Assembly (NCBI GenBank): GCA_046727855.1
Contig: JBKPDL010000001.1
Span: 1-15,292 of the forward strand
Direction of reading: 5' to 3'
DNA: 15,292 bases
Source: DASPWV01 sp046727855
GTDB taxonomy: Bacteria; Acidobacteriota; Vicinamibacteria; Vicinamibacterales; UBA2999
The notes under the pieces were generated by a model. It saw nothing but the letters and a program-made list of their open reading frames with translations, did not search any database and was not told the origin of the DNA. Position numbers and translations under genes: made by a program. Below are positions 7,192 to 14,533 of this stretch, in pieces (within the stretch, counting starts at the first letter, position 1; each line of letters opens with the position of its first letter).

Positions 7192-7814
7192 GCCGCCCCG
7201 AGCCGTTTGCGCCGGTTGGTTGATTCGGACGTCACGAGTCGCGATCCAATCAACCCACGAAACCACTCTTTCACTCTGCCGGCACATGGCGGAAGCGGAT
7301 CGCAGGCGAGCAGATACAACACAACAGTGGTCAAGACCACCGTCACGTAACAGAGCACGAGAACGTACGAGAGGACGAGGGTGTCGCTCCGGCGGTTGAC
7401 GTAGACGAAAAAAATGGGCCCCGGAAGCGCGAGTACGAGGGTCAGAAACGTGATTCGAAGCAGCGCGTCCCGAACGCGTTTCGGGTTCCTGAGGCCGCGT
7501 GCGGCGCGCTGATACGCGCTGTTCTCATAAGCTTCGATGGGAACTCTGAATACGGTCTGCGTCAGCAGATAAAATAATCCGCCACAAAACAGTCCGATAA
7601 AGACCCGCTCCGTCGTGTCGCTTCGCCAGAAATAGGCCCACGCCCAGATGAAGTAGACGACGATGCTGAGGTTGGTGATCTGGACCGCGAGCCACACGTT
7701 GGTCAAGCCCGTCAGCACTTGAAACTTGCGACAGGCCCACTCCGTGACGTCGAGGATCATGGTGTCGATGGACATCACTCGACAAGAGACACCGCGAATC
7801 GAAAAAAGGTTCAT
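7116..7814 (-). CDS. Four-helix integral membrane protein of unknown function
   Basis: The protein has 232 residues from the ATG at 7814. Membrane segments lie at about 35-62, 71-92, 118-140 and 146-170. The last is followed by ACDPLPPCAGRVKEWFRG, a pattern that looks conserved in small acidobacterial membrane proteins (from memory, unchecked). Two Cys residues bracket DPLPP in it. No enzymatic motif is seen. Later in-frame ATGs at 7775 and 7760 are equally credible starts, since none has a ribosome site and the first helix starts well after all three. The last 40 or so residues, rich in Arg, Ala and Gly, look unlike the rest and overlap the converging isomerase gene by 76 bases. The original stop may have been lost. 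Confidence 0.7.
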   Translation of the reverse strand: MNLFSIRGVSCRVMSIDTMILDVTEWACRKFQVLTGLTNVWLAVQITNLSIVVYFIWAWAYFWRSDTTERVFIGLFCGGLFYLLTQTVFRVPIEAYENSAYQRAARGLRNPKRVRDALLRITFLTLVLALPGPIFFVYVNRRSDTLVLSYVLVLCYVTVVLTTVVLYLLACDPLPPCAGRVKEWFRGLIGSRLVTSESTNRRKRLGAAYLPAGAAGCAPGALPCVSTTRRAR

Positions 7815-7869
7815 CGGCGAAACACATTGCCCGCCGGATACGTCGGAACTTAAGAGGAAGAGTCCGATT

Positions 7870-8415
7870 ATGTTCCGAACGGCTGTGTCCGTCTTGTTTA
7901 TCGTGTTAACCCTTGCGTTCGCAGCGGCAGGTCAATCCGTCGACGATCCGCCCACAGTCACGCCAGACGGTGGCGGCCCGCTGTCGCGGGTCGGACAGGC
8001 AACACGAGTGCATCTGCTCGGCGCCGACGAGCTCTATACCGTCGCGTTGTATGCCGACAGATCGATGTCCGACCGAGCGCACCTCGCGTCGCCGGACGTG
8101 CCAAAGGCCTTACGGATCGCGATCAAGTACAAAGACAACCTGCTGCGGCCGATCCCTTATGACTGGCGACCGGAACTCATCCCCCGGCTCGATGCCGCAG
8201 GGACAGCGCACCTGCGCGGGACCTTCGCACCGCTGCGATATGGCGACATGCTGATGATCGAGTATGTGCCGGGCAAGGGGACTTTCGTGCGCGTAAACAA
8301 AGCGGAAGCCGTTTCAGGCGCAAATCACGATCTCATGTTGGCGTTCCTCGATCACTGGATCGGGCAGCGTCCCCTCTCAGAGGAGATCAAGCGCGCGCTG
8401 GTAAATTGGTCGTAG
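7870..8415 (+). CDS. Exported chalcone-isomerase-like domain protein
   Basis: The protein has 181 residues with a clear signal peptide (hydrophobic 4-20, likely cut near AAAG). The mature part matches the bacterial chalcone-isomerase-like family: TRVHLLGADELYTVALYAD (46-63), PKALRIAIKYKD (78-89), LRYGDMLMIEYVPGKGTFV (122-140) and a closing FLDHWIGQRPLSEEIKRALV. These bacterial proteins keep the fold of plant chalcone isomerase but are not expected to act on flavonoids; the ligand is unknown, with fatty-acid-like molecules one suggestion. The ATG at 7870 is chosen over upstream in-frame starts because GAGGAAG (7854-7860) sits nine bases ahead of it and the signal peptide begins there. The next gene overlaps its end if the TTG at 8406 is used. 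Confidence 0.82.
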   Translation: MFRTAVSVLFIVLTLAFAAAGQSVDDPPTVTPDGGGPLSRVGQATRVHLLGADELYTVALYADRSMSDRAHLASPDVPKALRIAIKYKDNLLRPIPYDWRPELIPRLDAAGTAHLRGTFAPLRYGDMLMIEYVPGKGTFVRVNKAEAVSGANHDLMLAFLDHWIGQRPLSEEIKRALVNWS

Positions 8416-8831
8416 CGGGGGGCGAACGTTCAGCGCAGCGTTCTCATCGCTTCGCTGTGACGGTGGGTTGCAAACCAGAGCACAGCTTCTGTTTCCTCGG
8501 CGAAGTCACGGGCAACCACGGATTGCGTGGCGCGACCTACTTCAAGGGCGACAGCTCCGGGTCGCGAGCGCCCGCGTCCCCCGACTTTCTTCCCTACAGC
8601 GGCGTGTTCGAATATCACACGAGCAATGGCGTGCTGAGCACGCGCGAGACCGGCGTTTCCAACACCAGTCAAGGCAAGCCGGAGAGTGGCGCCGTGACGG
8701 CGTTTCAAAAGATCATCGACGCAACCGGTGAACTGGCAGGCACCACTGGCTATTTCTTCGAGAGCGGGTCCAACCGCGGCGGACGCGCGGAGACGAATGT
8801 GACTGGCGAGATTTGCCGCGCCGGCGAGTAG
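8406..8831 (+). CDS. Hypothetical protein, barrel-like C-terminal part, probably 5'-truncated
   Basis: The frame gives up to 141 residues. The C-terminal two thirds look like genuine protein: PYSGVFEYHTSNGVLSTRET, FQKIIDATGELAGTTGYFF and ETNVTGEICR. The ATGxLAGxTGYFF pattern recalls small calycin-like barrels such as allene-oxide-cyclase or dirigent-like proteins; this is only a resemblance. Such proteins are usually exported, yet no signal peptide is encoded. The first 17 residues are non-descript and start from a TTG that overlaps the previous stop. A GTG at 8457 is another option, with no ribosome site either. A lost 5' end is the simplest reading, so this may be a pseudogene. Confidence 0.5.
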   Translation: MVVAGGERSAQRSHRFAVTVGCKPEHSFCFLGEVTGNHGLRGATYFKGDSSGSRAPASPDFLPYSGVFEYHTSNGVLSTRETGVSNTSQGKPESGAVTAFQKIIDATGELAGTTGYFFESGSNRGGRAETNVTGEICRAGE

Positions 8832-8970
8832 AGAGCACGCCACGCATTTACCGCACCGTGAGCGGAAAGGATTTGCGGCAATTTCACACGGTCTGAAGAT
8901 AATGCATCGCGCCCGGAGTCGCGAGCGGCATTGGGCGGGCGCTGCGTGCCTCCGATTCGAGGTGACCCGT

Positions 8971-8976
8971 TAGAAT
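8971..8976 (+). promoter_or_regulatory. -10 element next to the start codon, leaderless message
   Basis: TAGAAT lies six bases before the ATG at 8983, so transcription should begin at the start codon itself. No ribosome site and no clear -35 box are seen. Confidence 0.4.
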
Positions 8977-8982
8977 CCTGCA

Positions 8983-9609
8983 ATGGGCAAGACCATCGTC
9001 ATCCTCTCCGTGCTCATTGCCGGCAGTGGTTCGCTCGGCATCGGCACTCGCCCGACCCGCGACGCGCCAACCCGCCTAGTGGCGCCTCTCACGGCACTCG
9101 AACGCCAACGCCTGGTCGCACATCTGGACATGACGGCAAGCTGGCTGTCCGATGAGGTATCTGGCCTGAATCGAGCCCAGCTCGAGTTCCGGCCGTCTGC
9201 CGACGCCTGGAGCATCATGCAGGTGATCGATCACCTTGTCGTCGTGGCGCCAGTCTACTGGCGCGACTTGCAAGCGGCTCTCAAAACGCCCGTGGCAGCC
9301 GGCGCGAGCCGGATGGATGACACAGACGTCCTTTGGTACGGCATCGACCGAACCGCACGAGAAAAGGCAATTCCGACTGAGGTGCCCAAAGGACAATGGC
9401 GGGACCTACGCGCCGCGCTCGATGAGTATCGCCAGCATCACACGCGCCTGGTGCAGTACATCAAAACGACAGACGACGATCTGCGGAATCACATCGTCGA
9501 ACGCCAGCAGTCTGACGCGTATCAATGGGCGTTGCTGATCTCGACGCACGAGCAGCGGCACATCCTGCAGATTCGGGAGATCAAGGCGCATCCGAAGTTT
9601 CCGCGTTAA
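8983..9609 (+). CDS. DinB-like four-helix metal-binding protein, probably exported
   Basis: The protein has 208 residues. A short hydrophobic N-terminus (about 4-20) suggests export or membrane attachment. The rest fits the DinB/YfiT-like helical bundle: a first helix with RLVAHLDMTASWL (43-55), then WSIMQVIDHLVV (76-87) and a final STHEQRHILQIREIKAHP (187-203). His84, His189 and His193 are the likely metal ligands. Proteins of this superfamily include thiol-dependent transferases and many uncharacterised members, and the name does not imply DNA repair. The start sits directly behind a -10 box. A strong hairpin terminator follows 27 bases after the stop. Confidence 0.82.
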   Translation: MGKTIVILSVLIAGSGSLGIGTRPTRDAPTRLVAPLTALERQRLVAHLDMTASWLSDEVSGLNRAQLEFRPSADAWSIMQVIDHLVVVAPVYWRDLQAALKTPVAAGASRMDDTDVLWYGIDRTAREKAIPTEVPKGQWRDLRAALDEYRQHHTRLVQYIKTTDDDLRNHIVERQQSDAYQWALLISTHEQRHILQIREIKAHPKFPR

Positions 9610-9636
9610 CCGCAGACAAGCGGACGAGCATTACCG

Positions 9637-9659
9637 AAAAGGGGTCTGACCCCTTTTTT
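9637..9659 (+). terminator. Rho-independent terminator / GGGGTCTGACCCC palindrome
   Basis: AAAAGGGG (9637-9644) pairs with CCCCTTTT (9650-9657) around TCTGA, and a run of six T follows the CCCC. It lies shortly after the DinB-like gene and has the form of an intrinsic terminator. The same AAAGGGGTC(A/T)GACCCCTTT core resembles a short palindrome repeated in many environmental genomes (from memory). Confidence 0.7.
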
Positions 9660-9798
9660 GTGTCGTTGATCGGGACTACAGTTGCGTCCTCCCCAAGCGA
9701 TCCGCCATCCGCTCTCGTCCGTAGGACAAAGTGGAGGGCCGCTCATGAAACGTTCGACACCCATCTGTCTCGAGGAACACATCGTCGAGAAGTGACGG

Positions 9799-9804
9799 TA
9801 TGAT
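9799..9804 (+). promoter_or_regulatory. Possible -10 element for the sigma/anti-sigma operon
   Basis: TATGAT lies 12 bases ahead of the ATG at 9817. No good -35 box at the right distance was found, so this is tentative. A GGAAC at 9774-9778, 20 bases upstream, could hint at autoregulation by an ECF factor, but the spacing is not ideal. Confidence 0.25.
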
Positions 9805-9816
9805 CCACGCGAGTCG

Positions 9817-10434
9817 ATGATGTGGCTCTTCGCCACGGTTCGGATGCCGTCCGTGGGCGGCCGGGAACAGCCAGACGACGCGGCGTGGCTCGCCCGCGCG
9901 GCCGACGGCGACGGCGCAGCGCTGGCGGCGCTCTATGACTGGCACGCCCGCGGCGTCTACTCGATCGCACTTCGGGTCGTCGGCAACGAGGCTGATGCCG
10001 AAGACGTTGTGCAGGAAGTGTTCACGCAGGTCTGGCGGCAGGCCGGCCGCTACGACGCGACGCGCGGCACGGTGGCGGCGTGGCTGCTGACGATGGCCCG
10101 CACACGAGCGATCGATCGCCTGCGCGCACGTCAGGCCCGGCCGGACAGTGGCGCCACCTTACCTGACGATCTATGGGCCACTCGCGCCGCAGCCGCGACC
10201 GATCCCGCAGATGCGCTTGCGGCGGAGCGCGATGCCAAGCGCGTTCGCGAAGCCCTCGAGGCATTGCCGCTCCTGCAACGGCTCGCAATCGAGCTCGCGT
10301 ATTTCGAAGGGCTCACGCAGAGCCAGATCGCCGCACGCCTCGAAGAGCCGCTCGGGACTGTCAAAACGCGGATTCGGCTTGGTCTCTTGAAGTTGCGAGA
10401 CGCTCTGTCGAGCACCTCGGGAGATGCGGCATGA
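9817..10434 (+). CDS. ECF RNA polymerase sigma factor (SigK-like, RskA-paired)
   Basis: The protein has 205 residues. Region 2 (about 37-106) contains ALAALYDWHARGVYSIALRV and NEADAEDVVQEVFTQVWRQA, the core-binding and -10-recognising helices, followed by WLLTMARTRAIDRLR. Region 4 (about 143-195) has LPLLQRLAIELAYFEGLTQ and the helix-turn-helix QSQIAARLEEPLGTVKTRIR. It redirects polymerase to a small stress regulon. The next gene, an RskA-type anti-sigma factor, overlaps its stop by four bases, so the sigma is likely held inactive at the membrane until a signal arrives. The start is uncertain: ATGs at 9817 and 9820 are adjacent and another at 9844 would also keep the whole of region 2. No strong ribosome site decides it. 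Confidence 0.9.
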   Translation: MMWLFATVRMPSVGGREQPDDAAWLARAADGDGAALAALYDWHARGVYSIALRVVGNEADAEDVVQEVFTQVWRQAGRYDATRGTVAAWLLTMARTRAIDRLRARQARPDSGATLPDDLWATRAAAATDPADALAAERDAKRVREALEALPLLQRLAIELAYFEGLTQSQIAARLEEPLGTVKTRIRLGLLKLRDALSSTSGDAA

Positions 10435-11237
10435 GCGCGATGCACGACGAACAAGCGCTCGCGGCGCCGTACGTTCTTGGTGCGCTCGATCCCGATGAGC
10501 GCCGCGCCTTCGAAGCTCACGTGACCACGTGTGCGGTGTGCAGCGAGGAGGTGCGCTCGTTGAGCCGTGTGGCGGATGCGCTCGCCGCGTCGGTTCCCGA
10601 GCGAACGCCGCCGCCCGAGCTGCGTTCGCGTGTGCTGACCGCGGTTACGGGCGTTCCTCGCGACACGTCAATCGCCGTGCGTGAGCGTCGTGTGCGTGGC
10701 ATGCTGCAATGGTTGCCAATGGCAGCTGCAATCATTCTGGCTGCGGGGCTTGGAGCGTATGCGTGGCAGCTTCACGGCCGACTCGCGATACTCGAGAGTC
10801 GCCTCGATGACGCGGAGCGGCGCGCCTTAGCGGCCGAGGGGACGATGGTCAACCTGCGGCGCGTTGCCGATGAGGCACAAACTGTCGTCGCTGTTCTCGC
10901 CGCGCCGGATCTGGTGCGGATCGATCTGGCAAGCCAGCCACCGGCGCCGCCTGCCAGCACGGCGCGCGCACTGTGGAGCCGCAATCGCGGCATGGTGTTC
11001 ACAACCACAAACCTGCCGCTCCCGCCTCCCGGCCGCGTGTACCAAGTGTGGGTCGTCACGGCACAAGCGCCCGTGAGCGCCGGCCTGCTCACGCCGGACC
11101 CATCGGGCCGCGCGACCGTGTTCTTCAACACACCTGCGGACATCCCGCCACCCGTCGCGGTGGCTGTCACCCTCGAGCCAGCTGGCGGCGTGCCCGCTCC
11201 GACAGGCGAGAAGTACCTCGTCGGTATGGCTCTGTAA
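10431..11237 (+). CDS. RskA-family transmembrane anti-sigma factor
   Basis: The protein has 268 residues. The N-terminal zinc anti-sigma domain (about 5-70) carries YVLGALDPDERRAFEAH followed by H30-x3-C34-x2-C37, the zinc-binding signature that grips the sigma factor. One membrane helix follows (about 94-114), then a short coiled coil (about 116-148) and the exported RskA C-terminal domain (about 155-265), with GMVFTTTNLPLPPPGRVYQV, AGLLTPDPSGRA and VTLEPAGGVPAPTG. Family knowledge says that regulated cleavage in the membrane releases the sigma. The ATG at 10431 overlaps the sigma stop (ATGA), and GGGAG lies about seven bases ahead. The overlap fits equal synthesis of the two partners. Confidence 0.92.
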   Translation: MSAMHDEQALAAPYVLGALDPDERRAFEAHVTTCAVCSEEVRSLSRVADALAASVPERTPPPELRSRVLTAVTGVPRDTSIAVRERRVRGMLQWLPMAAAIILAAGLGAYAWQLHGRLAILESRLDDAERRALAAEGTMVNLRRVADEAQTVVAVLAAPDLVRIDLASQPPAPPASTARALWSRNRGMVFTTTNLPLPPPGRVYQVWVVTAQAPVSAGLLTPDPSGRATVFFNTPADIPPPVAVAVTLEPAGGVPAPTGEKYLVGMAL

Positions 11238-11280
11238 ATTCATCCGAACACTGAGGTTTCGGCAAATCTTTGAACGCTTT

Positions 11281-11309
11281 TTGCGCTGCACGCGGCCCAG
11301 GCGTAAACT
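11281..11309 (+). promoter_or_regulatory. Sigma70-like promoter of the frd operon
   Basis: TTGCGC (11281-11286), a 17-bp spacer and TAAACT (11304-11309) predict a start near 11316. That leaves a leader of about 90 bases before the first small gene. The -35 resembles the TTGCGA of the propeller promoter in this window. Confidence 0.45.
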
Positions 11310-11326
11310 GTCCCACCAATCGTTCA

Positions 11327-11349
11327 GGGCGGCTGTTGTCGAGCCGCCC
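11327..11349 (+). promoter_or_regulatory. GC-rich hairpin in the frd operon leader
   Basis: GGGCGGCT (11327-11334) and AGCCGCCC (11342-11349) form a perfect 8-bp stem with a 7-nt loop. It lies just downstream of the predicted transcription start. No T-run follows, so it is not a simple terminator. It could protect the 5' end, control read-through, or be a weak terminator of the anti-sigma operon. Confidence 0.45.
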
Positions 11350-11405
11350 CCGCTTTCATATTCGGCGTGTCGGAAAACCCCGGGTCAGGACGAAGGAGGG
11401 GCGGC

Positions 11406-11630
11406 ATGAACGCGAACGGCAGCTTCAAAGGCCACAAGGCGCCCTGCGGCCGCACGGTCGACGGGGAACACTACAAGGATGACGACGACGAGGTCGTCGT
11501 CACGCAGGAAACCATCTACAACTGCGGCTGCCAGAGTATTCAGCGCGAGTATCACGACGGGAGTGTCAGTCGTCGGGTCGTCCGCCACGACGGCGTCGTG
11601 CTGGTCGACGAATTGATTTGCGCGGAATAG
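11406..11630 (+). CDS. Small cysteine-containing protein leading the frd operon, unknown function
   Basis: The protein has 74 residues. The ATG at 11406 is fixed by AGGAGGG (11394-11400), the best ribosome site in the window. The sequence starts with a basic stretch containing KAPCGRT. An acidic run (YKDDDDE, residues 23-29), a segment with NCGC (39-42), QREYHDGSVSRRVVRHDG and a final DELICAE follow. Cys14, Cys40, Cys42 and Cys72 could bind a metal or form disulfides. There is no signal peptide or membrane helix. It lacks the RGxxE motif of SdhE, so it is not that flavinylation factor. Its stop is only two bases from the frdA start, so it is almost certainly co-transcribed and may be linked to the complex. 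I do not recognise the family. Confidence 0.75.
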   Translation: MNANGSFKGHKAPCGRTVDGEHYKDDDDEVVVTQETIYNCGCQSIQREYHDGSVSRRVVRHDGVVLVDELICAE

Positions 11631-11632
11631 GT

Positions 11633-13429
11633 GTGTCCCCATCTCATGACGTGGTGCTAGTAGGTGGCGGCGGCGCGGGACTCCGCGCCGCAATCGCGAT
11701 TGCCGAAACCAACCCCAGACTCAACGTTGCGGTGGTGTCGAAGGTGTACCCGATGCGCAGCCACACCGTTTCCGCGGAGGGCGGCGCGGCGGGCGTGATT
11801 GGCGCCGACGACACGCTCGACGAGCACTGCTACGACACCATCTCCGGCGGCGACTGGTTGTGCGATCAAGATGCGGTCGAGGCCTTTGTCAAGGAAGCGC
11901 CGGAGGAACTTCTTCGTCTCGAGCATTGGGGCTGTCCGTGGAGCCGCGAATCCGACGGTCGCGTTGCGGTACGGCCGTTTGGCGGCATGAAGAAGATGCG
12001 CACGTGGTTTGCCGCCGACAAAACCGGCTTCCACATGCTCCACACGCTGTTCCAGACGTCGCTGAAATATCCCAGCGTGGCCCGCTACGACGAATGGTTC
12101 GTGACCAAACTTCTCGTGGATGACGGTCGCGTCCAGGGAGTCGTCGCGCTCGATCTCAAGTCGGGCAGAATCGAAGCGATTACCGCACGCGCCGTCATTC
12201 TGTGCACCGGCGGCTGCGGCAAGGTCTTTCCGTTTACGACCAACGCTGCGATCAAGAACGGTGACGGCATGGCGCTCGCCTCTCGCGCCGGGGCGCCGCT
12301 CAAGGACATGGAGTTCGTCCAGTACCATCCGACCGGGCTCCCCTTCACGGGCATTCTGATCACCGAAGCGGCGCGCGCCGAGGGCGGGTATCTGATCAAC
12401 AAGGACGGCTATCGCTACCTCCAGGACTACAACCTGGGCAAGCCGCAACCGCAGCCCGTCTTTCGATCGATGGAGTTGGGGCCGCGCGATCGGCTGTCGC
12501 AAGCCTTCATCAAAGAGATGGAGAAAGGCCGCACGATCGAGACGCCGTACGGGCACGTCGTGCATCTGGATCTGCGCCACCTTGGTGAAAAGAAAATCGA
12601 TGTCAAGATCCCGTTCGTGCGCGAGCTGTGCACGAAGTACGTGCACCTCGATCCAGTGAAAGATCTGATTCCGGTGCGGCCGGTTGTCCACTACATGATG
12701 GGCGGCATCCATACCGACATCAATGGCGCCACGCCGCTGCCCGGGCTGTACGCAGCGGGAGAGTGCGCGTGCGTCAGCATCAACGGCGCCAACCGTCTTG
12801 GGTCGAACTCGTTGCCAGAGCTCCTCGTGTTCGGCGCGCGCGCGGGCCGCGCCGCCGCCGAGTACGCGTCGCGGGGCCTCGACGTCAATGCGCGCGTCAT
12901 CGCGCAGAAAACAGACGAGCACCGGCGCCTCGAGCACGATCTGCTCAACCAGAAGGGGCGCGAACGGATCGCAGACGTGCGCGACGCCATGCAGCTGACG
13001 ATGGAGCAGAGCGCCGGTATCTATCGCACGGGCACCTCGCTCAGAGACGGCGTGCAGCAGCTCGGCGAGCTGCGCGAGCGATATCGTGACGTCTCGATCG
13101 AGGATCGAAGCATGACGTTCAACACTGAACGTGTCGCCGCGCTCGAGCTCGCATTCATGCTCGACGTCGCCGGCGCGATCGTGGCCGCCGGACTCGCGCG
13201 GGAGGAGTCGCGCGGGGCACACCAGCGGACCGATTTTCCCAGGCGGGACGATCAGCGCTACCTCGCACATTCGCTGATCCATCGAAACCCTGACGGTTCA
13301 TCTCGTGTGGAGTACCTGCCGGTCACGATCACCCGCTGGCCGCCGGGCGAGCGGGTTTATGGGGAGGCCGCGCATGCGGGAGCGCATCAAACTACAGGTC
13401 GCGCGATATCGTCCGGAACAGCAGTCTGA
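11633..13429 (+). CDS. frdA: Fumarate reductase / succinate dehydrogenase flavoprotein subunit
   Basis: The protein has 598 residues and reads like mycobacterial FrdA. It interconverts fumarate and succinate at a covalently bound FAD. The nucleotide-binding GGGGAG is at 11-16, and the flavin-linking His is His44 in RSHTVSAEGG. Substrate-site residues are His232 (QYHPTG), Glu245 (ITEAARAEGG), Arg287 (GPRDR), His353 (HYMMGG) and Arg388 (NRLGSNS), in almost the same numbering as E. coli FrdA. The tail YLPVTITRWPPGERVYG is also mycobacterial in style. The start is set at the GTG at 11633, which gives this numbering; a TTG at 11618 in the same frame overlaps the previous gene and is less likely. 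The frdB start lies 56 bases before its end. Confidence 0.95.
   Translation: MSPSHDVVLVGGGGAGLRAAIAIAETNPRLNVAVVSKVYPMRSHTVSAEGGAAGVIGADDTLDEHCYDTISGGDWLCDQDAVEAFVKEAPEELLRLEHWGCPWSRESDGRVAVRPFGGMKKMRTWFAADKTGFHMLHTLFQTSLKYPSVARYDEWFVTKLLVDDGRVQGVVALDLKSGRIEAITARAVILCTGGCGKVFPFTTNAAIKNGDGMALASRAGAPLKDMEFVQYHPTGLPFTGILITEAARAEGGYLINKDGYRYLQDYNLGKPQPQPVFRSMELGPRDRLSQAFIKEMEKGRTIETPYGHVVHLDLRHLGEKKIDVKIPFVRELCTKYVHLDPVKDLIPVRPVVHYMMGGIHTDINGATPLPGLYAAGECACVSINGANRLGSNSLPELLVFGARAGRAAAEYASRGLDVNARVIAQKTDEHRRLEHDLLNQKGRERIADVRDAMQLTMEQSAGIYRTGTSLRDGVQQLGELRERYRDVSIEDRSMTFNTERVAALELAFMLDVAGAIVAAGLAREESRGAHQRTDFPRRDDQRYLAHSLIHRNPDGSSRVEYLPVTITRWPPGERVYGEAAHAGAHQTTGRAISSGTAV
13361..13367 (+). promoter_or_regulatory. 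Ribosome-binding site of frdB inside frdA
   Basis: GGGGAGG ends six bases before the ATG at 13374. It favours this start over the ATG at 13359 in the same frame, which has no such site. Confidence 0.6.
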
Positions 13430-14114
13430 GGTCACCTTCGACGAGTACGAAGTGCCGTGCCCGAAAGACTGGGTGGTGCTCGACGGCCTCAATCACATCA
13501 AAGATCGCCTCGACGGCACGCTGTCGTACCGGTGGTCGTGCCGCATGGGCGTCTGCGGCAGCTGCGGCATGACCGTCAACGGAGAGCCGAAGCTGACGTG
13601 CGCCACGTTCCTGTGCGATTACGCTCCCGGCCCGGTGCGCGTGGAGCCGCTCCGCAACTTTCCGATTATTCGCGATCTCATCGTCGATATCGGCGACTTC
13701 ATGCGCAAACTAGTGGGGGTGAAGCCATGGATCGTGCGGGAGATCGAGAAGCCGCTGTCAGAGGGTGAATACCGGCAAACGCCTCAGGAGCTCGACGAAT
13801 ACAAGCAGTTCAGCATGTGCATCAACTGCATGCTGTGCTACGCGGCGTGTCCGATTTACGGTCTCGATCCGAAGTTCATCGGCCCCGCGGTGATTGCGCT
13901 TGCACAGCGCTACAACCTCGACAATCGCGATCAGGGCTCGTCGCAGCGGCTGGAGGTGCTGTCGGAGCATGCGGGACTGTGGGGCTGCACGTTCGTCGGC
14001 GAGTGCACGAAAGTGTGCCCGAAGAACGTCGATCCCGCGGGCGCCATCCAGCGCTACAAACTCACCGCCGCCGTGGAGTCGATGAAAGCGTTCTTCGTGC
14101 CACGGGGGGCGTGA
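13374..14114 (+). CDS. frdB: Fumarate reductase / succinate dehydrogenase iron-sulfur subunit
   Basis: The protein has 246 residues. It passes electrons between the flavin of FrdA and the quinone through three clusters, and every ligand is present. The [2Fe-2S] set is Cys56, Cys61, Cys64 and Cys76 (CRMGVCGSCG, then KLTC). The [4Fe-4S] set is Cys149, Cys152, Cys155 and Cys159 (CINCMLCYAACP). The [3Fe-4S] set is Cys205, Cys211 and Cys215 (CTFVGECTKVCP). The CGSC form and the stretch GLDPKFIGPAVIALAQRYN are closer to fumarate reductases than to E. coli SdhB. Lys229 near the C-terminus matches the lysine that helps bind quinone in E. coli FrdB. The start codon has a strong ribosome site. The gene overlaps frdA by 56 bases, and its stop overlaps the frdC start by one base. 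Confidence 0.95.
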   Translation: MRERIKLQVARYRPEQQSEVTFDEYEVPCPKDWVVLDGLNHIKDRLDGTLSYRWSCRMGVCGSCGMTVNGEPKLTCATFLCDYAPGPVRVEPLRNFPIIRDLIVDIGDFMRKLVGVKPWIVREIEKPLSEGEYRQTPQELDEYKQFSMCINCMLCYAACPIYGLDPKFIGPAVIALAQRYNLDNRDQGSSQRLEVLSEHAGLWGCTFVGECTKVCPKNVDPAGAIQRYKLTAAVESMKAFFVPRGA

Positions 14115-14533
14115 TGAGGCAGGTTCCAACCTACACGCCTTATCATCCGCGCTGGCTGCGGCGGCCGGTATCCACTTACTGGTGGCTGGAGAAATGGTGC
14201 TATTTCCGGTTCATTCTGCGCGAAGCGAGCTGCATGTTCGTCGCATGGGGCGTCGTGTTTCTGCTGATGCTCGTGAATGCCGTCAATCAGGGGCCCGAGA
14301 GCTACACGCGCTTCATTGCCTGGTCGGCGATGCCGTGGGTCCAGGTCCTGAATATCGTCGGTTTCCTCTTCGTCGTCTACCACGCAATCACGTTTTTCGC
14401 GGCTGCGCCGCAGGCGATCGTGGTACACGCCGGAGGCCGCCGTATCCCTGGACATCTGGTCATGGCGGCACATTACGGCGCGTGGGTGGCGGCGTCGATT
14501 CTGGTCGTCTGGCTCCTTTACGGTGGTCAATGA
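14114..14533 (+). CDS. frdC: Fumarate reductase membrane anchor subunit C
   Basis: The protein has 139 residues and three membrane helices (about 32-55, 74-98 and 114-136). The N-terminal YTPYHPRWLRRPVSTYWWLE and RFILREAS resemble E. coli FrdC. Glu37 in LREAS and His90 in VVYHAITFF line up, with a constant offset of eight, with E. coli Glu29 and His82 of the menaquinone site. FrdC/FrdD anchors of this type normally carry no haem, and I see no reason to expect one here. It anchors FrdAB to the cytoplasmic side of the inner membrane and forms the quinone site with FrdD. The ATG shares its A with the frdB stop, and the frdD start overlaps its own stop by four bases, so translation should be coupled. 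Confidence 0.9.
   Translation: MRQVPTYTPYHPRWLRRPVSTYWWLEKWCYFRFILREASCMFVAWGVVFLLMLVNAVNQGPESYTRFIAWSAMPWVQVLNIVGFLFVVYHAITFFAAAPQAIVVHAGGRRIPGHLVMAAHYGAWVAASILVVWLLYGGQ

Noticed and set aside
9606..9836. Short open frames around the GGGGTCTGACCCC hairpin
   Set aside because: Their peptides only translate the palindrome and the intergenic region; no start signal or protein-like composition.
11472..11492. YKDDDDE in the small operon-leading protein, similar to the FLAG epitope
   Set aside because: It is a short acidic run in a native gene with normal neighbours; no other sign of an engineered tag.
11657..13282. 541-residue minus-strand open frame
   Set aside because: It is a mirror of frdA; its composition and lack of motifs mark it as a shadow.
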